The translations under genes were made by a program, and so were the position numbers. Below, piece by piece: positions 1-7,945 of a DNA stretch of 60,453 nt. The notes below the pieces were generated by a model, which was not told the origin of the DNA, made no database searches, and saw only the letters and a program-made list of their open reading frames with translations. Every line of letters starts with the position of its first letter. Position 1 is the first letter of the stretch. This DNA is from Deltaproteobacteria bacterium (GTDB lineage: Bacteria; Desulfobacterota; DSM-4660; Desulfatiglandales; Desulfatiglandaceae): the NCBI GenBank assembly GCA_019307815.1, contig JAFDIV010000025.1, positions 1 through 60,453 on the forward strand. The letters are read 5' to 3'.

Positions 1-1
1 T

Positions 2-481
2 TATAGTGAGCCTGGTGAGGGGACTACGTTTAAGATATATTTTCCGGTGTTAGGGGAGGGTGCTGAGGTTCATGTGTTGGAGGAGGAAGAGGGTGAGGAG
101 GTTGTGCTGGAGGGTGAAGGGGAGAGGATTTTATTGGTGGACGATGAGGGGGCGATAAGGGAGTTAGGGAAGGAGATATTGGAGAGGTTTGGATATGAGG
201 TATTGTTAGCGGGGGATGGTGAGGAGGCGGTTGAGATATACAGGGACAGGAGTGGAGAGATATCGTTGGTGATAATGGATTATGTGATGCCTGGTATGGG
301 TGGAAGGAGATGTCTGGAGGAGATATTGAAGGTGGACCCTGAGGCCAAGGTGATAATAGCCAGTGGTTATTCGATAAATGGTCCTACGAAGGAGGCGCTT
401 AAGGTTGGAGCCAAGGCATTTATTAATAAGCCCTATGATCTGAGGCAGATGCTCAAGGTGGTAAAAGAGGTCTTGAAGTGA
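2..481 (+). CDS. hybrid sensor histidine kinase, C-terminal part with receiver domain (5' end outside window)
   Basis: The reading frame is open from the left edge. The first residues (GEGTTFKIYFPV) match the last box of a histidine-kinase ATPase domain. After a short acidic linker comes a full receiver domain: the acidic pair in ILLVDDEG, the phospho-acceptor Asp in VIMDYVMPGM, and the conserved Lys in FINKPYD. So this is the 3' end of a hybrid kinase, not a free response regulator, although a start codon exists at 47. Its stop overlaps the next start by 4 bp (GTGA). Codon use is odd: the coding strand is very rich in G and A and poor in C (13 C in the first 240 bases by hand count), unlike the next gene. 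Confidence 0.85.
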   Translation, partial: YSEPGEGTTFKIYFPVLGEGAEVHVLEEEEGEEVVLEGEGERILLVDDEGAIRELGKEILERFGYEVLLAGDGEEAVEIYRDRSGEISLVIMDYVMPGMGGRRCLEEILKVDPEAKVIIASGYSINGPTKEALKVGAKAFINKPYDLRQMLKVVKEVLK

Positions 482-1269
482 AAAACTGGATTCCAACCTC
501 TGGGGCAAAAATCCTGGGGCGGATAAAGGTTTTTATCCTGGCAATAGTATTTACCTCCATAGTCCCGGCGAGGGCATTCAGTATAGATGCCCAGACCCTG
601 ATAGAAGAAAGTTTCAACTATATCCGTGGAAATGCCTCTGTCTCCCTTGTGCAAATGACTATCCACCGGCCTCGGTGGGAGCGTCAAATCACTATCAAGG
701 CATGGACCCGTGGGAACCGGGATAGCCTATTCTATATTATTTCTCCCCCCAAGGATCGTGGCAATGGCACGTTAAAAAGGGCACGTGAGATGTGGATGTA
801 TAACCCCAAGATCAATAGGGTTATCAAGGTTCCCCCCTCCATGATGTCCCAGGCATGGATGGGATCAGATTTTTCAAATAACGATCTGGCCAAATCCGAT
901 AGCCTTTTGACCGATTATGTACACACTATCATAGGTAAGGAAAGGGCTGGCGATAAAATCGTCTATGTAGTTCAATCGATTCCTAAACCTGATGCTCCCG
1001 TAATTTGGGGGATGCAACACCTAAAAATTCGTGAGGACTTAATCTGGTTGGAAGAGACTTTTTTTGATGAGGATTTACAACCAGTCAAGGTCATGAAGAC
1101 CCTTCAAATCCAGAAAATGGGCGGAAGGTTGTATCCACGGGTATGGCGCATGCAAAAGGCCGGTGAAACGGATCGCTACACTGAGATCACCTACCTTAGG
1201 CTGGAATTTAAAGAAAGGCTCCCAGAGCGACTTTTTACCCTCTCCTATTTGAGGAATCCTAGGAGGTAA
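478..1269 (+). CDS. LolA-like outer-membrane lipoprotein-sorting protein
   Basis: A 263-residue protein with a GTG start and an N-terminal signal sequence (hydrophobic stretch about residues 12-30, cleavage expected near PARA-FS). The body resembles the LolA_like/outer-membrane lipoprotein-sorting family: a periplasmic beta-rich carrier that takes lipid or lipoprotein from an inner-membrane ABC transporter toward the outer membrane. Typical features are MWMYNPKINRVIKVPP and the following MSQAWMGSDFSNND. It overlaps the first permease by 1 bp and begins a run of five tightly spaced genes. The exact cargo is unknown. It could equally carry a lipid other than a lipoprotein. Confidence 0.75.
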   Translation: MKNWIPTSGAKILGRIKVFILAIVFTSIVPARAFSIDAQTLIEESFNYIRGNASVSLVQMTIHRPRWERQITIKAWTRGNRDSLFYIISPPKDRGNGTLKRAREMWMYNPKINRVIKVPPSMMSQAWMGSDFSNNDLAKSDSLLTDYVHTIIGKERAGDKIVYVVQSIPKPDAPVIWGMQHLKIREDLIWLEETFFDEDLQPVKVMKTLQIQKMGGRLYPRVWRMQKAGETDRYTEITYLRLEFKERLPERLFTLSYLRNPRR

Positions 1270-2513
1270 TGGGGGTGCCAATTGATCTCAAGATGGCATG
1301 GCGTAATGTGTGGCGGAACCCCCGCCGAAGCCTGCTCACCATTTTTGCCATTGCCTTTGCCTGTCTTGTACTTGTTTTTATGCTTTCCTTCCAATTTGGC
1401 AGCTACGAAACCATGATCAATACCTCTGTAAAAATCTACACTGGACATCTCCAGATACAAGCAAAAGATTATCAAGAAAAGAGAGATATACGATTAGTGG
1501 TCTCAGATCCAAAGGTAATCGAAAAACACCTAAAAGGTATCCCACACCTACAAGGATTCACCTTTCGGGCTCAAGCATTCTCCTTGGTCTCTTCAGGTAA
1601 ACGCACGTATGGTACTTTAGTAAATGGCATAGACCCGAAAAATGAGGCTTCTGTCTCGCGGCTAAAGAGCCTTATTGTTAAAGGTTCCTATTTATCTCCC
1701 AACGACTATGGAACAGTCCTGATGGGTCAATTATTGGCAAAGAACCTGCGTGTGGGAATTGGGAATGAAATTACTGTTCTAGGCCAAGGCCGAGATGGCT
1801 CCATTGCCGCCACCGTGTTGAGGATTAAAGGGATTTTCCGTACAGGGATCGACCAATTGGATCGTTCCACAATGTACATTCCTTTGAATTGCTTCCGTGA
1901 CGTTTACGCCATGGGCCAGGCTGTTCATCAGGTGGTTATGGTGGTGGATAGTCTATCTCACGTTCTTTCAGTTAAAAGACAACTTGCAGGGATTATTTTG
2001 CACTTATCGGCGGATCCTTCCTTGGTGGTACTTGACTGGGAGGAATTGATGCCAGGGCTTCGCCAAGGCATAGAAATGGATCTCATCAGTGGGGTGGTAT
2101 TTTATCTTATCTTGATCCTTGTGGTTGCTTTTAGCATTTTGAATACGTTTCTAATGGCTATCTTCGAGCGCACCCGAGAATTTGGTGTGCTAATGGCTAT
2201 AGGCGTCACGCCAGGTCGACTGATGCGCCTGTTGTTTATAGAATCCCTTATCTTGACCCTTGTGGGGATTGGGGCAGGGATTGTAGTGGGCGTTTTAGTG
2301 ACAAGATATTTCCAGTTTCATGGGATTGACATTTCCGGTGCCTCGGACCTCCTCACCCAATTTGGTATTACAGGACGGTTGTATCCGAGACTCTCTTATA
2401 TATCTGTGGCTAGTGGTCCAGCTGCTGTACTAATCATTACCTCTTTAGCTGCCCTTTATCCAACATTGAAGGTTCGTTCTCTTCAACCTGTTAAGGCCAT
2501 GGAGACCGTTTAA
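1269..2513 (+). CDS. FtsX-like ABC transporter permease (LolC/LolE-type), first copy
   Basis: A 414-residue inner-membrane protein. It has one N-terminal membrane helix after the NPRRSLLTIFAIAFA motif, a large periplasmic domain of about 230 residues, and three C-terminal helices with the ERTREFGVLMAIG coupling motif. This is the FtsX/MacB_PCD layout of Lol-type extractors. It starts at the last base of the LolA-like gene and shares an ATGC junction with the second permease. The next gene is a paralogue, so the transporter is probably a heterodimer like LolCE. The cargo is inferred to be lipoprotein or lipid. Confidence 0.85.
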   Translation: MGVPIDLKMAWRNVWRNPRRSLLTIFAIAFACLVLVFMLSFQFGSYETMINTSVKIYTGHLQIQAKDYQEKRDIRLVVSDPKVIEKHLKGIPHLQGFTFRAQAFSLVSSGKRTYGTLVNGIDPKNEASVSRLKSLIVKGSYLSPNDYGTVLMGQLLAKNLRVGIGNEITVLGQGRDGSIAATVLRIKGIFRTGIDQLDRSTMYIPLNCFRDVYAMGQAVHQVVMVVDSLSHVLSVKRQLAGIILHLSADPSLVVLDWEELMPGLRQGIEMDLISGVVFYLILILVVAFSILNTFLMAIFERTREFGVLMAIGVTPGRLMRLLFIESLILTLVGIGAGIVVGVLVTRYFQFHGIDISGASDLLTQFGITGRLYPRLSYISVASGPAAVLIITSLAALYPTLKVRSLQPVKAMETV

Positions 2514-3739
2514 TGCAATATATTCAACTGGCATGGCGCAACATCTGGCGAAATCCTCGACGCACTATTGTGATCCTTTTGGCCGTGCTGATCGGTGTAT
2601 GGAGTATGGTGTTCCTAGGCGCCCTAATGCGGGGAATCACAGTGGGGATGGTAAAGAATGGCATTGCCACCTTAACTGGACATCTCCAAATTCATTATCC
2701 TGGGTTCCATGACGACCCATCCATCGAGAACCGGATCACCAATGTAGTGCAGCTAACAGAAACCCTCTCCCACGTACTCCCGGACAAAAGCCGGTGGGCC
2801 CTGAGGGTTAGGGTACCGGCAGTGGCTGCAAATGCTCGACACAGTGCCGGAGTAACCCTTGTAGGTGTTGATCCTGTCACAGAAGCGAGAGTCTCTTTTA
2901 TCGGCGGTGCTATAAAAATGGGCAAATATTTGAGCGATGAAGATGACCATAGCATTGTGGTAGGTGAGGCCTTGTTGAAAACATTTAATACGAAGCTCGG
3001 CCACAAACTGGTATTGATGTCGCAATCTGTGGACGGAGAGATGGTTTCAAGGGCCTTTCGCATTGTGGGCAGCTTTCGTGCAGAGCTCATGTCCACAGAA
3101 AAACAATATGTTTTTGTAACGCGGCGGTCGGCTCAAAAGATGTTAAAGTTAAGAAAGGATATCACGGAAGTTTCTATCCTTTTGCCAGATGTCAATGATG
3201 TACATAGGGTAAGAGAGGCACTCCTGAATGCCTTGCCTAACAGTGAATACGAAGTGCTCACCTGGACAGAGCTATTGCCCCTGCTGACAGCTTACTTGAA
3301 ACTTTACGATCAATTTATTCTCATATGGTACCTGGTGGTTTTTGTGGCTATGGCATTTGGCATCGTGAATACTACCTTAATGGCAGTGTTAGAGCGTATT
3401 CGAGAATTTGGACTGTTACAGGTCTTTGGCATGAGGCCGTTTTTTATTCTTGGGGAAGTACTCGTTGAATCATTCATATTATTGATTATTGGTATTGCTG
3501 CTGGCAATGCCTTAGCCCTTGCATGTATATTCGGTCTTGGAAAAAGTGGGCTTGATTTATCGGCCTTTGCAGCAGGGGTTGAATTTGCCGGTATGTCCCG
3601 AATCATATACCCTGATCTTCAGCTACAGGATTGGGTGATGGCCAATTTGGTTGTATTGGTGCTAGGGCTGGTGGTAAGCTGCTATCCGGCGTTCAAGGCA
3701 TCTCGGTATAGACCTGTGGAAGCACTTGCCTATGCCTAA
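2513..3739 (+). CDS. FtsX-like ABC transporter permease (LolC/LolE-type), second copy
   Basis: A 408-residue paralogue of the preceding permease with the same layout: an N-terminal helix after NPRRTIVILLAVLIG, a long periplasmic domain, and three C-terminal helices with the ERIREFGLLQVFG coupling motif. Both open with a near-identical AWRNIWRNPRR segment, which suggests an old duplication. The start codon overlaps the end of the first permease. It is expected to pair with that protein and with the downstream ATPase to release cargo from the outer leaflet of the inner membrane. Confidence 0.85.
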   Translation: MQYIQLAWRNIWRNPRRTIVILLAVLIGVWSMVFLGALMRGITVGMVKNGIATLTGHLQIHYPGFHDDPSIENRITNVVQLTETLSHVLPDKSRWALRVRVPAVAANARHSAGVTLVGVDPVTEARVSFIGGAIKMGKYLSDEDDHSIVVGEALLKTFNTKLGHKLVLMSQSVDGEMVSRAFRIVGSFRAELMSTEKQYVFVTRRSAQKMLKLRKDITEVSILLPDVNDVHRVREALLNALPNSEYEVLTWTELLPLLTAYLKLYDQFILIWYLVVFVAMAFGIVNTTLMAVLERIREFGLLQVFGMRPFFILGEVLVESFILLIIGIAAGNALALACIFGLGKSGLDLSAFAAGVEFAGMSRIIYPDLQLQDWVMANLVVLVLGLVVSCYPAFKASRYRPVEALAYA

Positions 3740-3774
3740 AAGAAGGGTCATCTTTTGTGCTCAGGAGCGGAAAG

Positions 3775-4461
3775 GTGAAAATTGTTGAATGTATTGAAGT
3801 GACTAAGACATATGATCAAGGCAATTTACAGGTAAAAGCCCTTGAAAACGTGACTCTTTCAATTGGTAAAGGAGAATTTGCGGCCCTGGCAGGGCCTTCG
3901 GGGTCAGGGAAGACCACCTTGTTGAATATGATGGGCGGCTTGGACAGACCAGACTCAGGGCAAATTCTGGTGGAGGGCCAGGAATGTACCACTATGAGTC
4001 AGTCCGAGCTCGCTCGCTTGAGGCTTAATAAAATCGGATTCGTATTCCAGTCCTATAACCTGATCCCCGTTCTTACAGCAGCAGAAAATGTGGAGTTCGT
4101 GATGCTGCTCCAAGGAGTCCCTGCCTCAGAAAGAAGGCAGCGAGCCAAAAAAATTCTAGATGAAGTGGGCTTGGAAGGGCTTTATGATCGCCGACCTGCA
4201 CAGCTTAGTGGCGGACAACAGCAACGCGTAGCAGTGGCTCGGGCTATTGTGGCTAACCCAGCTATTGTATTGGCAGACGAACCCACCGCCAATTTGGATT
4301 CCAAGACGGCCAAGGGACTGCTTGAGATCATGTTGAAGATGAACAGGGAGAAGCAAGTAACATTTGTGTTTTCCACACATGATGAGATGGTCATGGGATA
4401 TGCACGCCGACTCATCCATATCCGCGACGGCAAGGTATATAATGATGTTGTGCAAGGATAA
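3775..4461 (+). CDS. LolD-like ABC transporter ATP-binding protein
   Basis: All ATPase motifs are present: Walker A GPSGSGKTT, Q-loop, signature LSGGQQQRVAVARA, Walker B IVLADEPTANLDS and the H-loop in STHD. About 228 residues fits the LolD/MacB ATPase family that energises FtsX-type permeases. I chose the GTG at 3775 because AGGAG lies 7 bp upstream. An in-frame GTG at 3757 would add six residues without a good ribosome site. It belongs to the same operon as the two permeases and the LolA-like carrier. Confidence 0.9.
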   Translation: MKIVECIEVTKTYDQGNLQVKALENVTLSIGKGEFAALAGPSGSGKTTLLNMMGGLDRPDSGQILVEGQECTTMSQSELARLRLNKIGFVFQSYNLIPVLTAAENVEFVMLLQGVPASERRQRAKKILDEVGLEGLYDRRPAQLSGGQQQRVAVARAIVANPAIVLADEPTANLDSKTAKGLLEIMLKMNREKQVTFVFSTHDEMVMGYARRLIHIRDGKVYNDVVQG

Positions 4462-4476
4462 GAAGCGAACAAGGAA

Positions 4477-5835
4477 ATGCAATTCAAAGCCTTTTGCAAC
4501 CCTATAGCCCTAGTCTATTTTATAATCATCATACCTTTTGGATACGGATGGATTCCAGTTGTTGAAGCCTCTAACGCATCCTCCAACTCTAGTCGTGATC
4601 CTAAACTTTTGCAAGACGGAGCGTCACTGTTCAACACTCACCTCGGAGGCCGATTTAAGCTTACTGGATCGGTATCCAGGCAAGGAAATGACACGATTTT
4701 TAAAAGTGTTGGTGCTGGAACCTATTACGAAACAGGTGGTGAGCTTCGACTAATCAATGAGACATTCGTATCAGAGAACATGAACTTCGAGGTTCATTAC
4801 CAGGCCATATATTCAAGAGGTGAAACATTTGAGAAAACCAAAAAAATTAAAGAACTCTTTGCCGGTGTCCTCCCAGAGAGCATCTTAAGTACTTACCCGG
4901 ACGACGACCGTCGCCTATGGGACCTGACCCATGTGATACGAGACTCACGCCGTTCTGTGCTTTACCACCGACTGGACCGATTGAATGTAGCGTTTACTCC
5001 CTCTTGGGGATCCATCCGTATAGGTCGCCAAAGTGTAACATGGGGAAACGGACTCATCTTTAATCCTATGGATATGTTTAACCCCTTTCCCCCCACTGCT
5101 GTGGACCGCACTTACAAGACGGGGGATGACACAGTGAACACGCAGGTTGGGATTGGCAACTTAGGGGACCTTCAAATACTGTATGTGGCTCGTAGGAATC
5201 CAGAAAGCCATGCCATAGCCTTCAACCAGTCTTCTGCCGCAGCAAAGCTCCATATGGCGACCGGAACCACTGAACTTGATATTATGGGTGCGCACCATTA
5301 CAAAGATGCCATTGTGGGGGTTGGAAGTAGGGGATATCTCGGAGGGGCAGCTTGGCGCCTAGATATAATTTGGACTTTCCTGGAAGAAGGGAAGAATTAT
5401 TTGTCTTTGGTGGCCAACATGGACTATTCATGGACATGGCTCGGGAGAAATGTGTATGGTTTGGTGGAATTTTTCCACAACGGCATAGGGAAAAATAACT
5501 ATTCTCATGCGCTTGTAGATCCGGAGATCGCCAAGCGTCTTTCAAGGGGAGAATTATTCGTATTAGGAAGAGATTATTTTGCCTCAGAAATACAGGTGGA
5601 ACTGCATCCCCTTGTTCACGTTTTTCTGACAGTAATTGGCAATCTCCATGATCCTTCGGGAATTATTCAATCCAGAGCCATCTGGGATGCCACTCAGAAT
5701 CTTCAACTGATCTTGGGCACAACTATTGAGGTGGGCGAGAAAGGGACAGAATTCGGAGGCTTTCCCCTGTCAGGGACGGGGCTATGCACGCCTTCTCAGG
5801 ACAGGATTTTTCTCTGGACCATGTATTATTTCTAG
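4477..5835 (+). CDS. outer-membrane beta-barrel protein of the Lol-like operon
   Basis: A 452-residue protein with a signal peptide (hydrophobic residues about 8-27, likely cleavage after VEA) and no later hydrophobic helices. It has the repeated short amphipathic strands and aromatic C-terminal end (WTMYYF) of an outer-membrane barrel. A recognisable motif, IGRQSVTWGNGLIFNPMD followed by FNPF, occurs in alginate-export/DUF1302-like barrels. It begins 15 bp after the ATPase gene and ends the operon at a strong bidirectional terminator. I infer that it is the outer-membrane partner or a cargo receptor of the Lol-like system. The family name is uncertain. Confidence 0.6.
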   Translation: MQFKAFCNPIALVYFIIIIPFGYGWIPVVEASNASSNSSRDPKLLQDGASLFNTHLGGRFKLTGSVSRQGNDTIFKSVGAGTYYETGGELRLINETFVSENMNFEVHYQAIYSRGETFEKTKKIKELFAGVLPESILSTYPDDDRRLWDLTHVIRDSRRSVLYHRLDRLNVAFTPSWGSIRIGRQSVTWGNGLIFNPMDMFNPFPPTAVDRTYKTGDDTVNTQVGIGNLGDLQILYVARRNPESHAIAFNQSSAAAKLHMATGTTELDIMGAHHYKDAIVGVGSRGYLGGAAWRLDIIWTFLEEGKNYLSLVANMDYSWTWLGRNVYGLVEFFHNGIGKNNYSHALVDPEIAKRLSRGELFVLGRDYFASEIQVELHPLVHVFLTVIGNLHDPSGIIQSRAIWDATQNLQLILGTTIEVGEKGTEFGGFPLSGTGLCTPSQDRIFLWTMYYF

Positions 5836-5851
5836 GCTTTTGTAATCCATT

Positions 5852-5892
5852 ACTTTTACCCATTTCAGCCTTGAGCTGGAATGGGTAAAAGT
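5852..5892. terminator. bidirectional terminator between converging genes
   Basis: An 18-bp nearly perfect stem: ACTTTTACCCAT pairs with ATGGGTAAAAGT, extended by TTCAGC with GCTGGA (one wobble), around a 5-base loop. It lies between the end of the barrel gene (+) and the end of the transporter gene (-), and A/T-rich flanks suit termination in either direction. Confidence 0.75.
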
Positions 5893-5926
5893 ATAATTAT
5901 ACTCGCCCAGAGAGGAGGGTGGGTTG

Positions 5927-7669
5927 TTAGGGTCTGAAAATCAAGAGCCATACATGTGCAATGAGCACGCTTATGATCATATAAGGAAAGGCTGTTTTCA
6001 TGAAACCACCGAATGTAATCCTGTACCCCCTTGCCTCGGCAATTCCAATTGTCACTACGTTAGCAGAGGCACCAATAATTGTCCCGTTTCCACCAAAACA
6101 CGCTCCCAGGGCCAATGCCCACCAAAGGGTATTTCCCGCCCCTGGAATTACCTGCCCCAAGTAGGCCACAATAGGTAGCATGGTGGCTGTAAACGGGATA
6201 TTGTCCACAAACGCGGACATAATGGCCGCCACCCAGATAATGAGTGCACATGAGGCAATAAAGCTACCTTTGGAGAGCTCCAGAATTCCGTCCGCAATCA
6301 AGGCCAATAGCCCGGTGGACTCTACAGCACCAACGATAATGAATAAGAATATGAAAAACATCAAGGTGGGCCATTCGATATCTTTTTCAATAAGTTCTAT
6401 AAGATTCACCTTGCCTGAGAGGACACCAATACTGAGGATAACCGAAGCACCCATTAAGGCCGCTACGCTCACCTCCATGTGCCAGTAGCCATGGGTCAAA
6501 AACAGAAGTACACAGAATGCCAATACACCTAATCCATATTTGAGCAGGGTGGGATCAGTGATCCTGTACTCCTCCTTCAGGACCCTTATATACTCCTCCA
6601 CATTATCCACTTTCGCCGACGCATAGGCCTTACCCCAAACCAATTTTGACATAATAATGAGCGCGATGATCGCTACCACGCAGATTAGGGCAAGCGCCTT
6701 GACAAAATCCATGAATGTCAAGCCAGCATAAGAGCCGATCATGATGTTTGGAGGATCGCCTATGAGTGTGGCAGTACCCCCAGCATTGGAAGCAAGGACT
6801 AAAGGAATAAGTATATATAGAGGGTTGAGGGAAAGGGATACACAGATTTCAATGGCCACCCCCGTTAACAACAGCATGGTGGTCACATTATCCAGGAATG
6901 CGGAGGACACGGCTGTAAAGACTATAAGATAAATGGTTAACAGAAAGACTTTCCCCTTGGCAAGTTTATATGCCATGTATGCGCACCACTGAAATACCCC
7001 AGTATGTTTCAGCACCCCCACGATAATCATCATCCCCATCAGCAAGAAGATAACGTTCATATCAATGGAGGCGATGGCACGCTCAAAGGAAAAGATATGG
7101 TATGCGGGGTTAATGGTTCCGATGGTATAGGAGATAAGCATCATAAGGGCCGCACCTATCATTGCGGCTATGGTCCGGTGCAGGAGTTCAAAGGCTATCA
7201 GAACATAAGCAAGGACAAAAACAATCGTGGAAATCCAAAAGGCAGGCCCTAGAACTCTAGGCAGGGTTATATCCTCGCTGATGTAGTAATGATCTCCTTT
7301 CGCGGCCAGATCGCTTCCCTTAAATGTAAGGGTTTGTGTCTTAAAGCTCGTTTTACGGGCCTCTACTTCAATGGTTGCGGATTGCACTACCCCCTTTTCA
7401 AGTTGGAAGCGAACCATATATTTTCCATTGTGTGCTGTCTCAACCCGGTCCATTACCTTTCCATTGACCAGTATTGTAACTTCTGCTTCATCTACGGGCT
7501 CTTTGTGGTTGTCCAATATCCGGCCAGAAATACTGATAGTATCCCCATTGGCAATATTTGATTCAGATAAGGATTTATGAGCACCGTGGCCTGCAATGGC
7601 AAGGCCAGAGGTGAGAAAACAGATTATTGATATCAAGAAAAAAATGACAGGGAATTTATCCAATCGCAT
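5927..7669 (-). CDS. ArsB/NhaD-type (ion transporter superfamily) permease with N-terminal secreted regulatory domain, copy A
   Basis: About 580 residues. The start at 7669 is chosen because AGGAGGC lies 8 bp upstream and a clean signal peptide follows (MRLDKFPVIFF to AGHG). Order: signal peptide; a carboxypeptidase-regulatory/Ig-like beta domain about residues 35-135 (GDTISISGRILDNHKEPV); then 11-12 membrane segments of the ArsB/NhaD class. Marker motifs are FLDNVTTMLLLTGV, ATLIGDPPNIMIGS, AFVDNIPFTATMLP and GNGTIIGASANVV. The family moves Na+/H+, arsenite or organic anions; the substrate here is unknown. It is closely paralogous to the upstream gene, about 280 bp away on the same strand. 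Confidence 0.85.
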   Translation of the reverse strand: MRLDKFPVIFFLISIICFLTSGLAIAGHGAHKSLSESNIANGDTISISGRILDNHKEPVDEAEVTILVNGKVMDRVETAHNGKYMVRFQLEKGVVQSATIEVEARKTSFKTQTLTFKGSDLAAKGDHYYISEDITLPRVLGPAFWISTIVFVLAYVLIAFELLHRTIAAMIGAALMMLISYTIGTINPAYHIFSFERAIASIDMNVIFLLMGMMIIVGVLKHTGVFQWCAYMAYKLAKGKVFLLTIYLIVFTAVSSAFLDNVTTMLLLTGVAIEICVSLSLNPLYILIPLVLASNAGGTATLIGDPPNIMIGSYAGLTFMDFVKALALICVVAIIALIIMSKLVWGKAYASAKVDNVEEYIRVLKEEYRITDPTLLKYGLGVLAFCVLLFLTHGYWHMEVSVAALMGASVILSIGVLSGKVNLIELIEKDIEWPTLMFFIFLFIIVGAVESTGLLALIADGILELSKGSFIASCALIIWVAAIMSAFVDNIPFTATMLPIVAYLGQVIPGAGNTLWWALALGACFGGNGTIIGASANVVTIGIAEARGYRITFGGFMKTAFPYMIISVLIAHVWLLIFRP

Positions 7670-7878
7670 AACAACTGCCTCCTGAATTAAGTAACTGAGA
7701 CAACTTAAAAATCGATTCATGGTCAAGATGCTTAGAATTCGTCTCAACCAGTGTTACTTGTTCCCAAAAAACCGGTTCGGAATCTACAAAAGGTTTCTTT
7801 TGGTGTCAAGAAAAAGGTTGAGAAATTTTTCTCAAGAGGCAGTATTCACAGGTGGCGAGAAAAGTCTTAAGGAACTCC

Positions 7879-7902
7879 AAAGGCTAGGTGCTTATAGCCT
7901 TT
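7879..7902 (-). terminator. hairpin downstream of transporter copy B
   Basis: AAAGGCTA and TAGCCTTT form an 8-bp perfect stem about 45 bp past the stop of copy B. There is no T-run, so intrinsic termination is uncertain. It may be an mRNA-stabilising 3' hairpin. The remaining 7670-7945 gap holds only the leader of copy A. Confidence 0.35.
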
Positions 7903-7945
7903 ACCTGATGATTCTTGCCATAAATCTTTGATTTGTGGATGGAAA

